A stretch of DNA of 64,000 nucleotides, taken from positions 59,805,971-59,869,970 of the forward strand of contig CM075943.1 of NCBI GenBank assembly GCA_038030265.1. Direction: 5' to 3'. The stretch is from Corythucha ciliata (taxonomy: Eukaryota > Arthropoda > Insecta > Hemiptera > Tingidae). The stretch's first letter is position 1. Each line of letters opens with the position of its first letter. Both the position numbers and the translations under genes were made by a program. The notes under the pieces are model-generated. The model searched no databases. It worked only from the letters and a program-made list of their open reading frames with translations, and was not told the DNA's origin. Below are positions 23,906 to 36,283 of the stretch, in pieces.

Positions 23906-24117
23906 TAATTAATAATTACAATTTTTAAAAACTTGATCGTTGATGTGATCAATTTACTGAAACTTTGATGATTTTTTTGATGCATCCGCTTCTCATTATT
24001 CCAATGATCCTTATTTTTATTCAACAAGAATTTGAACGAAAAATGTTGGGGATTTATCCCGCCAACCAATCGCGTTCCCGTTTCGCTTTCACCGGTTTTC
24101 ATCGGCTTCGGTGAACC

Positions 24118-25114
24118 GAGACCACCCTGACTTGGCTCGCCGGGTCACGACGAGAACCAGGGCCGGTGACCGTATTGCGGTAGCACCTCTGCTTCTCCTG
24201 GGTAGAGCAGATTTTCAGTTCCGAATCCGGATCAATTGTCGGCCAGAGGCCACCGGGACCGTGAGTCAGGTAGCCCGGAGTTCAAGGTCGAAGCGGAGAC
24301 CGTACTAGTGCATGTTTTCTTGTATTCAATACTGTCTAGTTTCAATCTTCAAGAATTTCTCGTCAAGCTGTAGCGGACTTTTTCTAAAGTCTCCACCGAA
24401 ATAACTCGGAAACCTTTTTTGAACGTACAATCAGCCCATAAAAATTCTCATTCTTCCTGCGGCTTTTTCGAAGAAATGCTGCTACTGCATGAGGAGAATT
24501 TCTCTGAACTCCTTTATCTCTCCTTTGATAGCCTTTTTTGTGTATTCGGCGTCGCCAATTTCTGTAATTCCTTATTCAAATAATTCTAATTCATGCTTCT
24601 CCTCATTTCTTTAGCCTACAACTTTACGAGTATTTCGAAAATAAAATACCCTACTCCTGATTATTTGTCGGAGATACTACCAGGCCCCGAGAATTTGATA
24701 TTTAGGGCTGGATACGCCTACCATTGGAAAAAGTGGTCTGAGCAGGAGGTGAGTGCAAGATTTTTCTGTGCGGCAGAAATCATTGCAATGTTTTATTAAA
24801 CATTCGTTTTCGCTTTGTAGAAAGGGCCCAGGGATTCGGTAAACGAGCAGGAGACTTTGGCGAAATCTTTTGGAAATTCAGACAGTTCTCCAGTCACCCT
24901 AAACCCAATTTCTTCTCCCGAAAGGTTTTAAAATTAATAACGTCTTTCGGGCACTCGCCTGTTATTTAATTTGAGTGATTACCTCAATACAGGTCTCTTG
25001 AACCATCAACATCAAATTCGTCGCCCAGTGCAGTTCCATCGGCTAGTCAACCGTCGGCGTCGTGCCACCCCGTACATGAGATCCTAGAGAAAAACTCGTC
25101 AATAAACGTCATCT
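24118..25114 (+). CDS. Candidate spliced gene 3' end, unidentified
   Basis: Five short open segments can be joined with matching phase. Segment 1 runs to 24257, before GTGAGT. Segment 2 starts after CTGTAG near 24376 and ends before GTGTAT near 24534. Segment 3 starts after TTCTTTAG (24612) and ends at 24748, before a consensus GTGAGT. Segment 4 starts at 24821 after TTTGTAG and ends near 24927. Segment 5 starts after ATACAG near 24992 and ends in TAG near 25115. The introns would be about 70-120 bp. The product would contain CGFFEEMLLLHEENF, DYLSEILPGPENLIF and a Ser/Pro-rich tail. I do not recognise it. Only the 24749-24820 intron has strong signals on both sides; the other donors are weak and the start is unknown. 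It could be a host gene tail or decayed transposase exons. Confidence 0.3.
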
Positions 25115-25115
25115 A

Positions 25116-26992
25116 GACGAAAGTCTTTGTTGTGGAACACTTAATTGTAACTAGCAATTCACGACCTCTGCACTTGGGGTACGCCGACCTGAGCATTTTC
25201 TATCCTTTTTATTTAGAATTTTCTTTTAATTCTCCCATTAATGTTCAGTTTTTTAGCCCGGTGCCGTATTTTCTAACTTTTTCCGATTGCTTTTCAAAAA
25301 TTGTATATGTCTCCACTCATTTTTCTTTAATTCACGAATAATATCTCGCTACGGAAACATCATTGCTGTCCCTTTGGAGAATAAGGCCCCTGGCGTCTTA
25401 TTCAGTCAAATTCAAGGTCGATAGAGAGGCACAAAATGGAAAAACAAATAAAATAAAAAAAAAATAAAATAAAGTGGAACACGCATGGAACTTGAAAACA
25501 TTTCGATTTAACCCCCCCCCCTCTCACTCCCATTGCCCGTTAGCGTTTTTTTCTATTTTTTCTTTTTATTCAGAATTTCACCTTATTTTGTCATTTTAGA
25601 TTGGTGTTATTCTTTTGGTTTAATTTCTTAGCTTGGTTTATTTCACCTTCTTTGGAGTTTTTTTCGTATCGAGTTTAATTTTGTCGAATTTGAACCAGTA
25701 ATATTTAACAAACTTTTTTAACTTTTTCATTTAGAATTTTCCATTCATTAAGCTTAACACCGCAGGTGATAAAACCGATCCTTAATTTTATTCTTTTTGA
25801 TTTATTCTCTTCTTTCGACGAAGCTATGAGCTACAACCGGACGTTTTTTCTGTTTTTCTAATTCACATTCTTGTAAGTCACCTGAAATTCCAAGCCTTCC
25901 ATTTGAAATTTGTCGAGCAATGGCTTGTTCCCTTTGTGTGTTATATTTACCTGCGTACTTCAACAAATGTTCTATGCCTGTGTTACAGATGTGGTTGTAA
26001 ATAAATATCCTGTACTATATTAGTTGCCTATCACTTATTAATTTTGTTATATTTATTTTATTTCATATCTCTGTGAGTGTACAAAATTCTTCTTCATCTA
26101 GTTGTTAGTCCACTCTAAAAGAACACCATACTTGGCCTTTTAGTTCTTTCCTATTGTATATGGGAATGTGAAAGTAATTGGGTGAAAAAGGGATCGTTGT
26201 AATTTAAATATGGACAGTTGTTCTGGCAAATTTGACGGGTATAAATTAAATGAAAATAATAGTAAATATTACAATCACTATGCATTTTATTTTTCAGATT
26301 TGAGTCCCTAAAATTTACAAATCGCTAAATTGCTGCAAAAGCGTGGAGTACCTAATCAAAAATCTGTTAATGGTAATTTTGATTTACACGCAATCACGTT
26401 ATTGAGCTATTGCAGCAAATGAGCGATATTTATACTTTTGCAGAGTGCGCGTGTTCTAACAAAGTATAATTTGCTCTAATAGATGACCTGCCAATGCTGT
26501 TTTCATCGCATAGATAAATGTTAAGAATGCAGTTTCTGGGCTACTATTTTAGTGCACAGTGGACTGCTTTACGACACAGGAAGCACTGCGAAAATGATAG
26601 TACTTGGGTGGCTAAAATCAATAAATAAATCGCGCTAAATTCAAAGAGTCCGCAGTGCACTTTTCAGAGAGCACACACTGCACTTATAGCTGAAAATGGA
26701 CTGCATTACCGGTAATTCAAGGACTTCTTTTACAAGATAAATACAACTGTTTTCGCAGAGGTAGTTCGGCTTTCGCAGTAGAACAGAAGAGCTGTTTTCG
26801 AATAGTAGTATCTTCTGTTTTAACATGGCTCTTTACCTGTTTTGGCAGTGCAACTCACCATTATACGGCTTTTCTTGCATACCTGTTAAAGAAGAGTAAA
26901 GAGGCTTAGCAGGACCACTTTTTAGCAGTATTGACTATCTTGCAACTCCGTGCAGTCCCGAACTTTGTTTTTGCAGTACCAGTTTTAGAAGT
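25116..26992. other. AT-rich region, no gene seen
   Basis: Very AT-rich to about 26300, possibly including the 3' UTR of the preceding candidate gene (AATAAA near 26000). From about 26400 to 26990, short GCAGT/CTGC words recur irregularly. The phrase GACTATCTTGCAACTCC, at about 26934 here, also occurs at about 31110 beyond the Mag-type element, hinting at an older repeat. No protein recognised. Confidence 0.4.
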
Positions 26993-27089
26993 ATTTCTGT
27001 TGTGTATTAACATATGCTTTGATCGTTCAGTTTATTAAATGGTTCATGACAAATTCGTGTACGTGAATATATAAAACTGGCTAACGAGG

Positions 27090-28704
27090 ATGAGTTCACG
27101 AAATAAAAAGGCGAGTTTACCATTTTCGAGCGATGCTTCGTCGAAGAAGGAAGAGAATAGCTCGTTCAATGTAAAAATTCCTTCGTTCGATGCCGAAGTA
27201 ACCGACTGGATGGTGTACAGGCAAAGAATTCGAAACATTTTTGATTTTCACAATGTTCCGGAGTCAAAATGGGCACTCTGTCTGTTGAGTGGCCTTGACG
27301 ATGCGACCTAACGTAAATTGTGGGATATGTGTGAGCCTTCAAAGCCGGGGTCCAAGTCGTTTGATGATTTACAGCAAATTTTAGACGGATTGTTTCAATC
27401 CGCGCTTCATAAAATCACTGAAAGAATTAAATTTCAGATGCGGTCTCAAACAGAAGTCGAATCGGTTCAGGACTTTTACGCCGATTTAAACAGATTATCC
27501 AGGTATTGCCAATTTCCGAAGCAATTGGTTGAAGGAAGCGTTGTGTACACAGTTCGTGGCGGGCGTAAGAAACGACGATCTTCGCGTACTTTTGTTAAGT
27601 CAGAAGGATGTCACTGTTACCAAGGCGCTGGAAATTGCTTCAGCTTACGAATTAAATCGGAAAAACGCCAAGGTTTTGTGGAGTTTTTCACCAAATGAAT
27701 CCGAAGTAGATCGTTTAACATCGGCTAGTAGGAGTAAGTTTTCTAAACCATTGAGCTTGAGTAGTAAAGAAAACAAGGAATGCTCCGAAGCAAAGAAATC
27801 TCGTTGCATACGTGGTGGTATTGTTGGACACTCAGATTTCGAATGTCGTTTTAAGACGGCTACATGTTTCAGGTGCAAGGAACAGGGTCATTTATCAAGC
27901 GCATGTCCTAATCGGTCACCAAATTCACGGAAAATAAAAAACAATGAAAAAGTTGGAGATGAAGGAAATGAGTCACCGGTTGAGACTGTTATCGTCGATG
28001 ATAGAGCCTGGTCAGTGAAACAACCACCTGTAAGTCGTGAAATTTTAGTCCCTGTTGATTTTGGAAATAATCGAACAGAGAAATTCCTGATTGATACTGG
28101 CGCGACAGTTTCTTTAATGGGTGAGGACCGTTTTCACAAATTATTTCCTAAACTACCCTTGAATAGCTCAGAAATTAAATTAAAGACCTACACGGGAGAT
28201 GCGGTTGAAGTTATTGGTCATGTACCTGTAAAAGTATCGGTTGTAGGCCACAAGGGAACTTACCTTTACGTAGTTAACAAAGGCAGGTCGAATATCTTGG
28301 GATTAGACTGGATTTGTGCTCTTAATTTGGATTTAAATAATCTATTTGCAAGTGACCTAAATTCGATCGATTCGGAAGTTAAGAAAAGTAAATTAGACAG
28401 TTTGATCAAAAAACATGATGTTATTTTCAAACCGGGCGTGGGAAAAATTTCAAAGGTAAAAGCAAGAGTGTACGTTAAAGCAACTTCAGTTCCAGTTTTT
28501 CGGAAAGCAAGAAAAGTGCCATTTTCTCTCATGCCAAAATTACGTATGGAATTAGAGCGTTTAGAGAGAGAACAGGTGATAAAAAAAGTCGAACGTTCGG
28601 ATTACGCTACACCAATAGTACCTACAACGAAAAGCGACGGATCTTTACGGCTGTATGAAGATTTCAAGTCTACTGTAAATCCTCAGTTGGTAGTGGACGA
28701 GTAG
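27090..28704 (+). pseudogene. Mag-type gag-protease-RT start
   Basis: Gag begins at the ATG at 27090, just 13 bp after the left LTR, an unusually short leader. A TAA near 27309 and a frameshift near 27540 break it. The second frame carries two zinc knuckles; the second (CFRCKEQGHLSSAC) is intact, while in the first (CIRGG...H...C) one cysteine is replaced by glycine. A retropepsin follows (FLIDTGATVSLMG, NILGLDWI), then the start of RT (ERSDYATPIVPTTKSDG). A TAG at 28702-28704 replaces the codon before PIPNVEDLL, where the frame otherwise continues into the RT core. Confidence 0.75.
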
Positions 28705-30885
28705 CCCATTCCAAATGTGGAGGATTTGCTAGCTAATTTGGGAAACAATATTTTTTTTTCGAAAATAGATGTTACACAAGCCTACACGCACATAGAAGTC
28801 CACCCTGATGACCAACACTACTTGACTCTTAACACTCCTTTCGGGTTGTACAGCTATTTACGCCTTCCCTTTGGATTAGCTAGCTCACCAGCTATTTGGC
28901 AACGTACTATCGAGCAGGTTTTGGCGGGAATCGAAGGTTTAGCGATTTTCTTCGATGATATTTGTGTTGCCACTAAAACTGAGGATGAACACTACGAAAA
29001 ACTCAATGAAGTGTTCAGTCGGTTAGCAGATAACAATATTCACGTGAATCAAGCTAAGTGTTCATTTTTCGTAGACTCTGTGGAATATTGTGGGTTTAAA
29101 TTGAGTTCAAAGGGAATTCACAAATGTGAAAGCAAAATAGATGCAGTATTGAAGGTTCCTGAGCCTCAGAACGTTTCGCAAGTTCGGTCTTTCTTGGGTC
29201 TCGTATCTTTTTATGGTCGGTTCATCAGGAATTTTAGTACAATCGCACATCCACTATACGAGTTGCTCAAGAAAGATAGTAAATTTGCATTCAATGGTAA
29301 ATGTCAGGAGGCTTTTCGTAAACTGAAGGAGAAAATATTGTCGGACGAAGTTTTGGCTCATTTTGACCCTAACAGGAAGCTGGTACTTGCGACGGATGCC
29401 AGTCCTTTTGGATTGGGAGCTGTCCTTTCCCACGTAATGGATGACGGTTAGTGAACGTCCGATTGCTTTTGCGAGTAAAGTTTTGTCATCATCGGAGAAA
29501 CGGTACAGTCAGATTGATAAAGAGGCTCTGGGAATCGTTTTCGGAGTTAAAAAAATTTTACAAGTATTTATACGGCCATAAATTTACGCTCCTTACAGAT
29601 CATCGTCCTCTAGTGACCATTTTTTCACCCTCTAAACATTGCTCAACGTTGACAGCTGTGCGGATGCAGCACTACGCTGTATTTCTTCAAGGATTTGATT
29701 TTGATATTTCATACAGAACATCGTCTTTACAAGGCAATGCTGATGGCCTCTCGAGGCTTCCGACTTCGAGTGAAGAAATCCAGGAGTGTCTCGATTCAGA
29801 TATATTTTTGTTCCATCAGGTGCGTACATTACCTATTACAGCAGACGACATTTCCATGGAATTAAAAAATGACTCAAGCGCAATGGCGATCGTGGAGGCT
29901 CTGAAAAAGGGGAGGAGTTTGGATCGAAAGATGTCGTTTAATCAAGAGTTGGAAGATTTTTCATTGAATAATAACTGCCTGTTCTTAGGTCAGAGGGTGT
30001 ACATTCCGTTGAAATTTCGAAAACAAATTCTGGTCGAGCTGCATGAAGGACATCTTGGAATATTCAGGATGAAGGGTTTGGCCAGAAGTTATGTTTGGTG
30101 GCCAGGAATTGACGCTGATATTGAGACCTTAATTAAGAACTGTCTCCCTTGTCAACGATCTAGGAATAATCCGGTAAAAGTGCCTTTGCATCAATGGGAG
30201 TATCCTTCAGCACCAATGGAAAGAATCCATGTGGACTTCGCGGGGCCTTTAAAAAAAAAAAACTTATTTGTTAATAGTCGACGCCTACAGCAAATGGGTA
30301 GATGTTCAACAGGTTAACTCGATGTCAGCCGTTGAAACTTTGCGAAGATTGAAATTGTTTTTTGCATCGTTCGGTTTACCAAAAATTATAGTTTCAGACA
30401 ATGGTTCGCAGTTCAGAAGTCAAGAATTGAAGTCGTTTTGTCAAATTAATGGAATAATCCAGAAATTCTCGGCACCTAATCACCCGGCCACCAACGGTCA
30501 AGTAGAAAGAAACGTCCAGTCCTTCAAGTCAGGCCTTGTCCGAATTTTGAACGATGAGCGAGATATTTCAGATGCTCTTTTGAAATATTTGTATACCTAT
30601 AGAAGAACACCTCATTCTATTACAGGTGTGTCACCTGCGGAGCTGTTCTTGGGGAGAACTATCAGATCTCATTTGGACATGCTGAAAGAAACTAAGCATT
30701 TTGCGGAAAAACCGCAACGAGCTGCGGTAGAAGAAGAAATTTTGAAATCGGGGAGAAGGTCGCTTTTCGGGAGTACTCAGATCGAAAAAGCAAGTGGAGT
30801 TTTGGCATCGTATCTTCGAAATCGGGAATCCATTATACAATTCGTTCTGGAGTCATCTCTCACAGGCGCCATGTGGATCAAATGA
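28705..30885 (+). pseudogene. Mag-type RT, RNase H and integrase
   Basis: RT core: FSKIDVTQAYTHIEV, LRLPFGLASSPA and the catalytic FFDDICVA near residue 80 of the 28717 frame. RNase H begins KLVLATDASPFGLG; a stop at 29449-29451 and a frameshift then separate it from LLTDHRPLV. The integrase zinc-binding region is HEGHLG ... CLPCQRS near 30040-30160. The core has HVDFAGP, then a frameshift around an A run (30250-30260), then IVDAYSKW, VSDNGSQF and HPATNGQVERN, so all three acidic residues are visible. The frame stops at 30885, 76 bp before the right LTR. Several stops and shifts make it non-functional. Confidence 0.8.
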
Positions 30886-31042
30886 GGAAGATTGGTCAAG
30901 ATATCAGTACAGACTAAACAAAAAAAACAAAAAAAAAATTTTTTTGTTAGGGGAGGAGAATTGTTGTGTATTAACATATGATCGTTCAGTTTATTAAATG
31001 GTTGAGGACCGTTTTCGCAAATTATGAATATATAAAAATTTC

Positions 31043-32700
31043 GCCCTCCTAAAACAGGTCTCCGCATTATTAGCCGAGTAAAACCGTTCTGCTAAATTAG
31101 TAAGTTCTGGACTATCTTGCAACTCCACGCAGTACCAGGACTGCTAAAAATCGCCTAATAAACCGTCGATATTTTTCTCTGTGCATGTCTGCTGAAATGA
31201 AACAGTACCTTACTTCGCAAGGAATAGCATCGAGCCGTACCACCTACTATAATCCTGCTGCATTATTAGATTAGTTGTTGATCTTGGTTTAAGAAGTTGG
31301 TGAAATCGGGCCTACACGAACGATGGAAAAGAAACGAAACTGTTTGGAAACTTCCGTTCCGCTACCGTGTGTGGAGTCTTGTCAAAACACGTGGAAGAGA
31401 CTCAAAGGTGTTTTGTAACTCAAGTTTCCAACCAGTTTCTTTTCAGTCGCTCCGTGTCTAGACGGGCTTTACAGCTCCACAAGATGCAATAATATCTATA
31501 AACGTCGTGGCTTTGTAGGAGGACCCAATGTCAACTGGCATTTGGCTAAAAAGAATTGGCATTGAAATGGTTGCAAAACTGCCAAAATTGAGGCTGCAAA
31601 AGGAAAAACAAGATTATAACTGTGGCATCAGTGGTAAACAGATTAACAGTTAAAGTAAATGAAGAATGCAGCCGATCCACTCATCCTATTCCAAGGATTT
31701 GTGCTTATATCTAAACAATCAGACAAATACTTGCTTATTTATTAGCTTATTACAAATAAGCAAAATTGAATAAGAATTTTTCAAAAGGGCTCCATAACTA
31801 TTTTCCCCTTCGGTCTTCGAAAGTTTTTGGCCTTGGTCTCCTCATGTAGATAATTATTCGACAAGAGAAAGAAACTGGTTAGCTTTAGTTTTTCAAGTAT
31901 TCATGGAGAACGGTTTTCACTGGAGCTAAAACATCGTGCTGTTGACTCGTGAAGAGAAAAGATGAAATCGCTAAGGAGGGGGGGGGGGATGAACAAAAGG
32001 TTCATCTCCGTGGAAATTAGAAATTGAGAATACGAAAAGAGGTTGAAATTGTGAGGTGGTGAAAGGGCTTTTGCGTGAGGGTGGTTTTTTTTTTTCTGTT
32101 AGAAGTACTTGCCAGTGCAAAGGGGGTTGAAAATATGGGGAGTGGGAGTGGCGCCAACCAACGAGACTATATCCTGTCAGTCGATATCAGCTTCCCTTCT
32201 TAAGTTCCGTAGACGAACGAAGGCGCGTTTTGTTCGTAACTCAGGCGAAACTGTAATATTTTTGTATACACCGCTTCCAACTGGTTTATCAATTCCGAGG
32301 GCTTGAGCGGAAGGGGTTGTGCTTAGCAAGGTGAGTGGAGGCTGCATATCGTAACAACTCCACTGCTATCTATTTTCTCCTCTAATTTAGGGCTTAAATT
32401 TATTTTTTTGCAAAAAAAAAATACATAGTAATTATTATTTTTTAAAAATGAATAATTATCCCTTCAAAAAACCTCAAAACGTGGGAATTTCCCCACAAAA
32501 GAAATCAATTTAATGTAGCGTGTACGAAGAGAAGACCAACAAAGTTGAAGTATATTTTGAAGCATGACCCGTGAAAACTCAACAGTTGAATGTGCCAAAA
32601 CGTGAAATTTTGTAGAATCGGTCCTATTTTTGGGATGAAACAGTGAAAAGGGTTAAAGGGGCGTGGAGGGAAAAAACTAAGCCTCGGTTTTCTCAGTATC
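31043..32700. other. No gene seen; contains a foldback repeat
   Basis: Within 31309-31470 an imperfect inverted repeat of about 160 bp can be read: arms with GAAAAGAAACGAAACTG ... GGAAACTT against AAGTTTCCAACCAG ... CTTTTCAGTCG, with ends close to GGGCCTACACG and CGTGTCTAGACGGGC. It is probably a MITE without a clear target duplication. The remainder is AT-rich, with a G run near 31980 and no recognisable coding sequence. Confidence 0.45.
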
Positions 32701-32710
32701 AATAGCTCTC

Positions 32711-33118
32711 TTACTCCGTCACTCTAAACGCAAGCATTAGAAAAATTGAAGGTTTCGAGCCGGGCCGAGGGTTCCTGGTGTAATGCGATCCCATATTCCC
32801 AACTGAAGTAACAATATGATTTGAAAAAAAAAGTGAAATTTTAATCAAAAGGTTAGATTTTGGAGTTGGAATAAAAAAAGTATTTGGCATCAATACATTT
32901 TGGCGCAATCGGCAAATAACAATGCTTGTTCCTGGATGGAAGCAGTTCACCTGAGGTTCAAAAAGTCGGGCGGTAATTATTACCTCCATTGCTTTAAGAG
33001 ACGTGATGCTGCGTCGTCGTAGTGGACCTATTTGGCTCCCGAACATCGTGACTCTACGCCTACACACATCTTTACTCGCGCTTGATGTAGTTGCATCCTT
33101 AATGTCGGAAGAATTCAC
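32711..33118 (-). other. Unrecognised open frame sharing a repeat with 46.4 kb
   Basis: A 135-residue minus-strand frame without known motifs. A 49-bp segment inside it (32851-32899, GGTTAGATTTTGGAGTT ...) is found again at 46397-46444, at the 5' edge of a CR1-like LINE remnant. This suggests dispersed repeat DNA rather than a gene. Confidence 0.25.
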
Positions 33119-33177
33119 AAAAAAGACAATCAGCGTTGAGCTCGATAGATCGTTAATATCTCACTTGTCTAACATGC

Positions 33178-36100
33178 ACACGACGAAAATGGCGCCATTC
33201 GTTTGTTTACTGTTTGTTTAGCCAAAATTTTCGTTTGTTTAGCCCTGCGAAATAAAATTGTTTAAAAAACAAAATGTGTGCCGTCAAATTCACGCAACGG
33301 CGCACATGACCCCAATCGTTTGTTTCGCTACACATTCAGACACAACTTCGATTGTTTACGTTTGTTTAGCCCAAATTTTCGTTTGTTTAGCCCAGCAAAA
33401 CATGTATTTATAAGAAAATACATCATGTGTGCCGCCAACTTCACGCAACGGCACACATGACCCCAATCGTTTGTTTCGTTACAAATTCGGACAGAACATC
33501 GTTTGTTTACGTTTGCATAGCCCACATTTTCGTTTTTTTAGCCCTGCAACATACAATTTTGAAAAAAAAAGTGTGACACCAACTTCACGCAACGGCACAC
33601 ATGACCCCAATCGTTTGTTTCGCTACATATTCAGACAGAACTTCGTTTGTTTACGTTTGTTTAGCCCCAGTGGCGGATCTAGGATTTTAACTTGGGAGGG
33701 GTTCTACCATGAATCTCTCACTTTTTTCTTGAGTTTCAGCCGCAAACATGCCTCTATACTATACCAATAATTGGCTTTTTTTCAAATTTAACCTTGAATT
33801 AGCGGTTTTCCCAATTTTTGCCGCGATCTTAGTGCTTTTTCTCAATTTTAGCCGCGAATTTTTTTCTTCATTTCAGACGCGAATCACTCCATTTTCTCAA
33901 TTTTAGACGTGAATTAGTGGATTTTGTCAAATTGATCCGCGATTTATCCTTTTTCTCCGTTTCAGCGGGGAATAAACGCTTCTTGCTCACTTAAGCCGCC
34001 AATTCACTGCGGATTTTTAACAGCGAATGAGCTCTTATCCTCTACATTTTAGACGGCAATTAGCGATTTGTCTCAGTTTTCGCCACGAGTTAACGTATTG
34101 TTCCTCTAATTTTAGCGTTTTTCTTCACTTCTTAGTCATGCGAATTAGCGCTTATCACCATTTTAGCCGCAAGTTATCTCGTTTCCTCAGTTCTATCGGA
34201 GAATTAGCGTTTTGTTTTCTTCGTATTAGCTGAGCATTATTTCCGAATTTTAACCGTTAAATTATTCCTTAATTTCACGCCTGAATCACCGCTTTTACTC
34301 AATTTCAGCTTCGAACTGAAGGATTTTCACAAAATCCGTGAATTTGCGTTTATCTCTATTCCAGCTCCGCGAATGAGCGCCGTTTGTTATATTGGCCGTG
34401 AATCCACGCAATTTCCCAACTTTTGCCGGGAATTAGCGTTTGTATCAGTTTTAGCCGTGAACAAGCGGAATTACCAAATGTATCTTTGAAATTTAGCTTC
34501 ACATTAGCGCTTACTTGTGCCGAGAAGTAGCGTATTTCTCCATTTTAGCTGCTGATAAGCGCTTTCTGCCAAAATTAGCCACGAATTAAATATTCAATTG
34601 TCTTTGTTTAGTTGCAAATGAGCATTTGACATCAATTTTAGACGGGAATTAGCGGTTTGTCTCAGTTTTAGCCGTGAACAAGCGGCTTTTCTATCACTTG
34701 TATCCGTGAATTACCTTTTTTTCTCAATTTTTACCGCGATCTAAGCACTTTTTCACATTTTTTAGTCGCAAATTATTTCTCAATGTTAGCCACGAATTAC
34801 CGCGTTTCCTCAATTTTAGCCAATTTTCTCAAATTGTTCCGCGAATTGGCTTATTTCTCAATTTCAGTTGTGAATGAGCGTTGTACTTCAATTTTAGGCC
34901 GGAATTAGTATAAATTTTCTCAGTTTTAGCCGCGAATTAGTAATTTTTCTCAATTGCGCTTTTTTCTGTTATTGTGGCCTCGAGAAAACCAAGAAATTTG
35001 CGTTTTCAAAAATTAATTGTTGAGCCAGGTGAACGATGGACTTCAGCTTTTTCTCAATTTTCGCCACATATAAGTGATTTTTTTCATTTTCAGCCACGAA
35101 TTAGTGATTTTCGTTTTCTACTATGAATCATCGCTTTTCTGCTGCTGCTAGAAGCCGCTATTTGATATTAGCGTGTTTTTTTTTTTCAACCTGCATGCTC
35201 GCCCAAACAGTAGCACATTAGAACGCTTTCTCAATTTCTTCTGCCTTAAAGGCCTACAGGAATTTGTAGTTGGCGTTTTTTCTCTGTTTTGGCCGCGAAG
35301 TTGCCTTCAGATATGTCGATTGGTGTGTTTTTCCTAATTTAAGTGACAAATGATCGCTTGTTCTCAATATTTGCCGCTAATCATCGCTTTGAAACCTAAA
35401 ATCCATTTTTCCCCTATCTATTTATGCTTTTTGGTGCTCCCCCTCCCCTTCAATGAATGGTGGCCTCACCAACACGAGATCGCCCATTCGTCGAGAAATC
35501 ATCATTCTGTGCAGATCGCCCTTCAACAGTCGCCCTTTGGTATGCGCAAGGTATTAGAAGAAATCTCTGGAATGACTATCAACAAATTTTTGGCGGACGC
35601 CATCTGCTTAGGGGGGGGGGTTTAAACCCCCAAAACCCACCCCGTAGATCCACCACTGTTTAGCCCAAATTTTCGTTTGTTTAGCTCAGCAAAACATGTA
35701 TTTGTAAGGAAAATACATCATGTGTGCCGCCAATTTCACGCAACGGCACACATGACTCCAATCGTTTGTTTCGCCACGTATTCAGACATGGAATGTTTTT
35801 TTTTTGTTTGTTTAGCCAAAATTCTTTTGCTTGCAGTATAAAAAGTTTTAAAAACAAATTTGCGTCGTGAAATTCACGCAGCGGCACATATGAATGTAAT
35901 CGTTTGTTTAGGGGCAAACTCTGTAGCAACATAGTTTTTATACGTTTGTTTGGTAAAAATTTTCGTTTGTTTAGCTTTGCAATATAAATTTTTTTATCAT
36001 CAAAATTAGTATCCCTCCAACATTGCCTGACTTGCCTGCATACCGACATTACATTCCAGGAGCTAAGCACTAATGCGCGATATACTAATGAACTATTGGT

Positions 36101-36283
36101 TGTAAGGAGACGGAAGATGGGAAATATTGTTGTTGATTCGGGTCATGTGTGCCGTTGCGTGAAGTTGGCGGCACACATTTTGTTTTTTAAAAAATTGTAT
36201 GTTGCAGGGCTAAACAACGAAAATTTGGGCTAAACAAACGTAAACAAACAGTAAACAAACGAATGGCGCCATTTTCGTCGTGT
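33178..36283. mobile_element. 3.1-kb foldback element built of ~148-bp units
   Basis: The two outer ends are inverted copies: ACACGACGAAAATGGCGCC at 33178 and its complement ending at 36283. They continue inwards as inverted copies of a repeat unit. Units of about 145-151 bp follow each other at 33.19-33.66 kb and resume at 35.66-36.0 kb; the right-hand unit at 36.13-36.28 kb is inverted. Each unit has CGTTTGTTTAGCCC repeats and a hairpin (GTGTGCCG ... CGGCACAC). A hAT-type element (33668-35658) sits inside, so the pre-insertion length was about 1.1 kb. No target duplication is visible. No coding sequence of its own. Confidence 0.7.
33668..35658 (+). mobile_element. hAT-type non-autonomous element filled with ~30-bp repeats
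   Basis: Termini are CAGTGGCGGATCTAGG (left) and the complement of CAGTGGTGGATCTACGG (right). The 8 bp TTTAGCCC are duplicated exactly on both sides (33660-33667 and 35659-35666). An 8-bp duplication with CAG..CTG ends is the hAT hallmark. The interior (about 33740-35420) is an array of the degenerate ~30-bp AATTAGCG family in plus orientation; there is no transposase. Because it splits the ~148-bp units of the foldback element, it arrived later than that element. Confidence 0.85.

Larger units (their letters stand above)
26998..31037 (+). mobile_element. Mag-type Ty3/Gypsy element with ~77-bp LTRs
   Basis: Both ends carry a near-identical short block starting TGTTGTGTATTAACATATG and ending TATATAAAA: 26998-27076 (79 bp) and 30962-31037 (76 bp). 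ATTTC flanks both sides (26993-26997 and 31038-31042), a 5-bp target duplication normal for Ty3/Gypsy. A purine tract (GGGGAGGAGAA) precedes the right LTR, and TGGCTAACGAGG after the left LTR would be the primer site. Very short LTRs of about 77 bp are known from mag of Bombyx mori. Total length is 4,040 bp. The two LTRs differ by a 5-bp indel and many substitutions, so the insertion is not recent. Confidence 0.8.
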
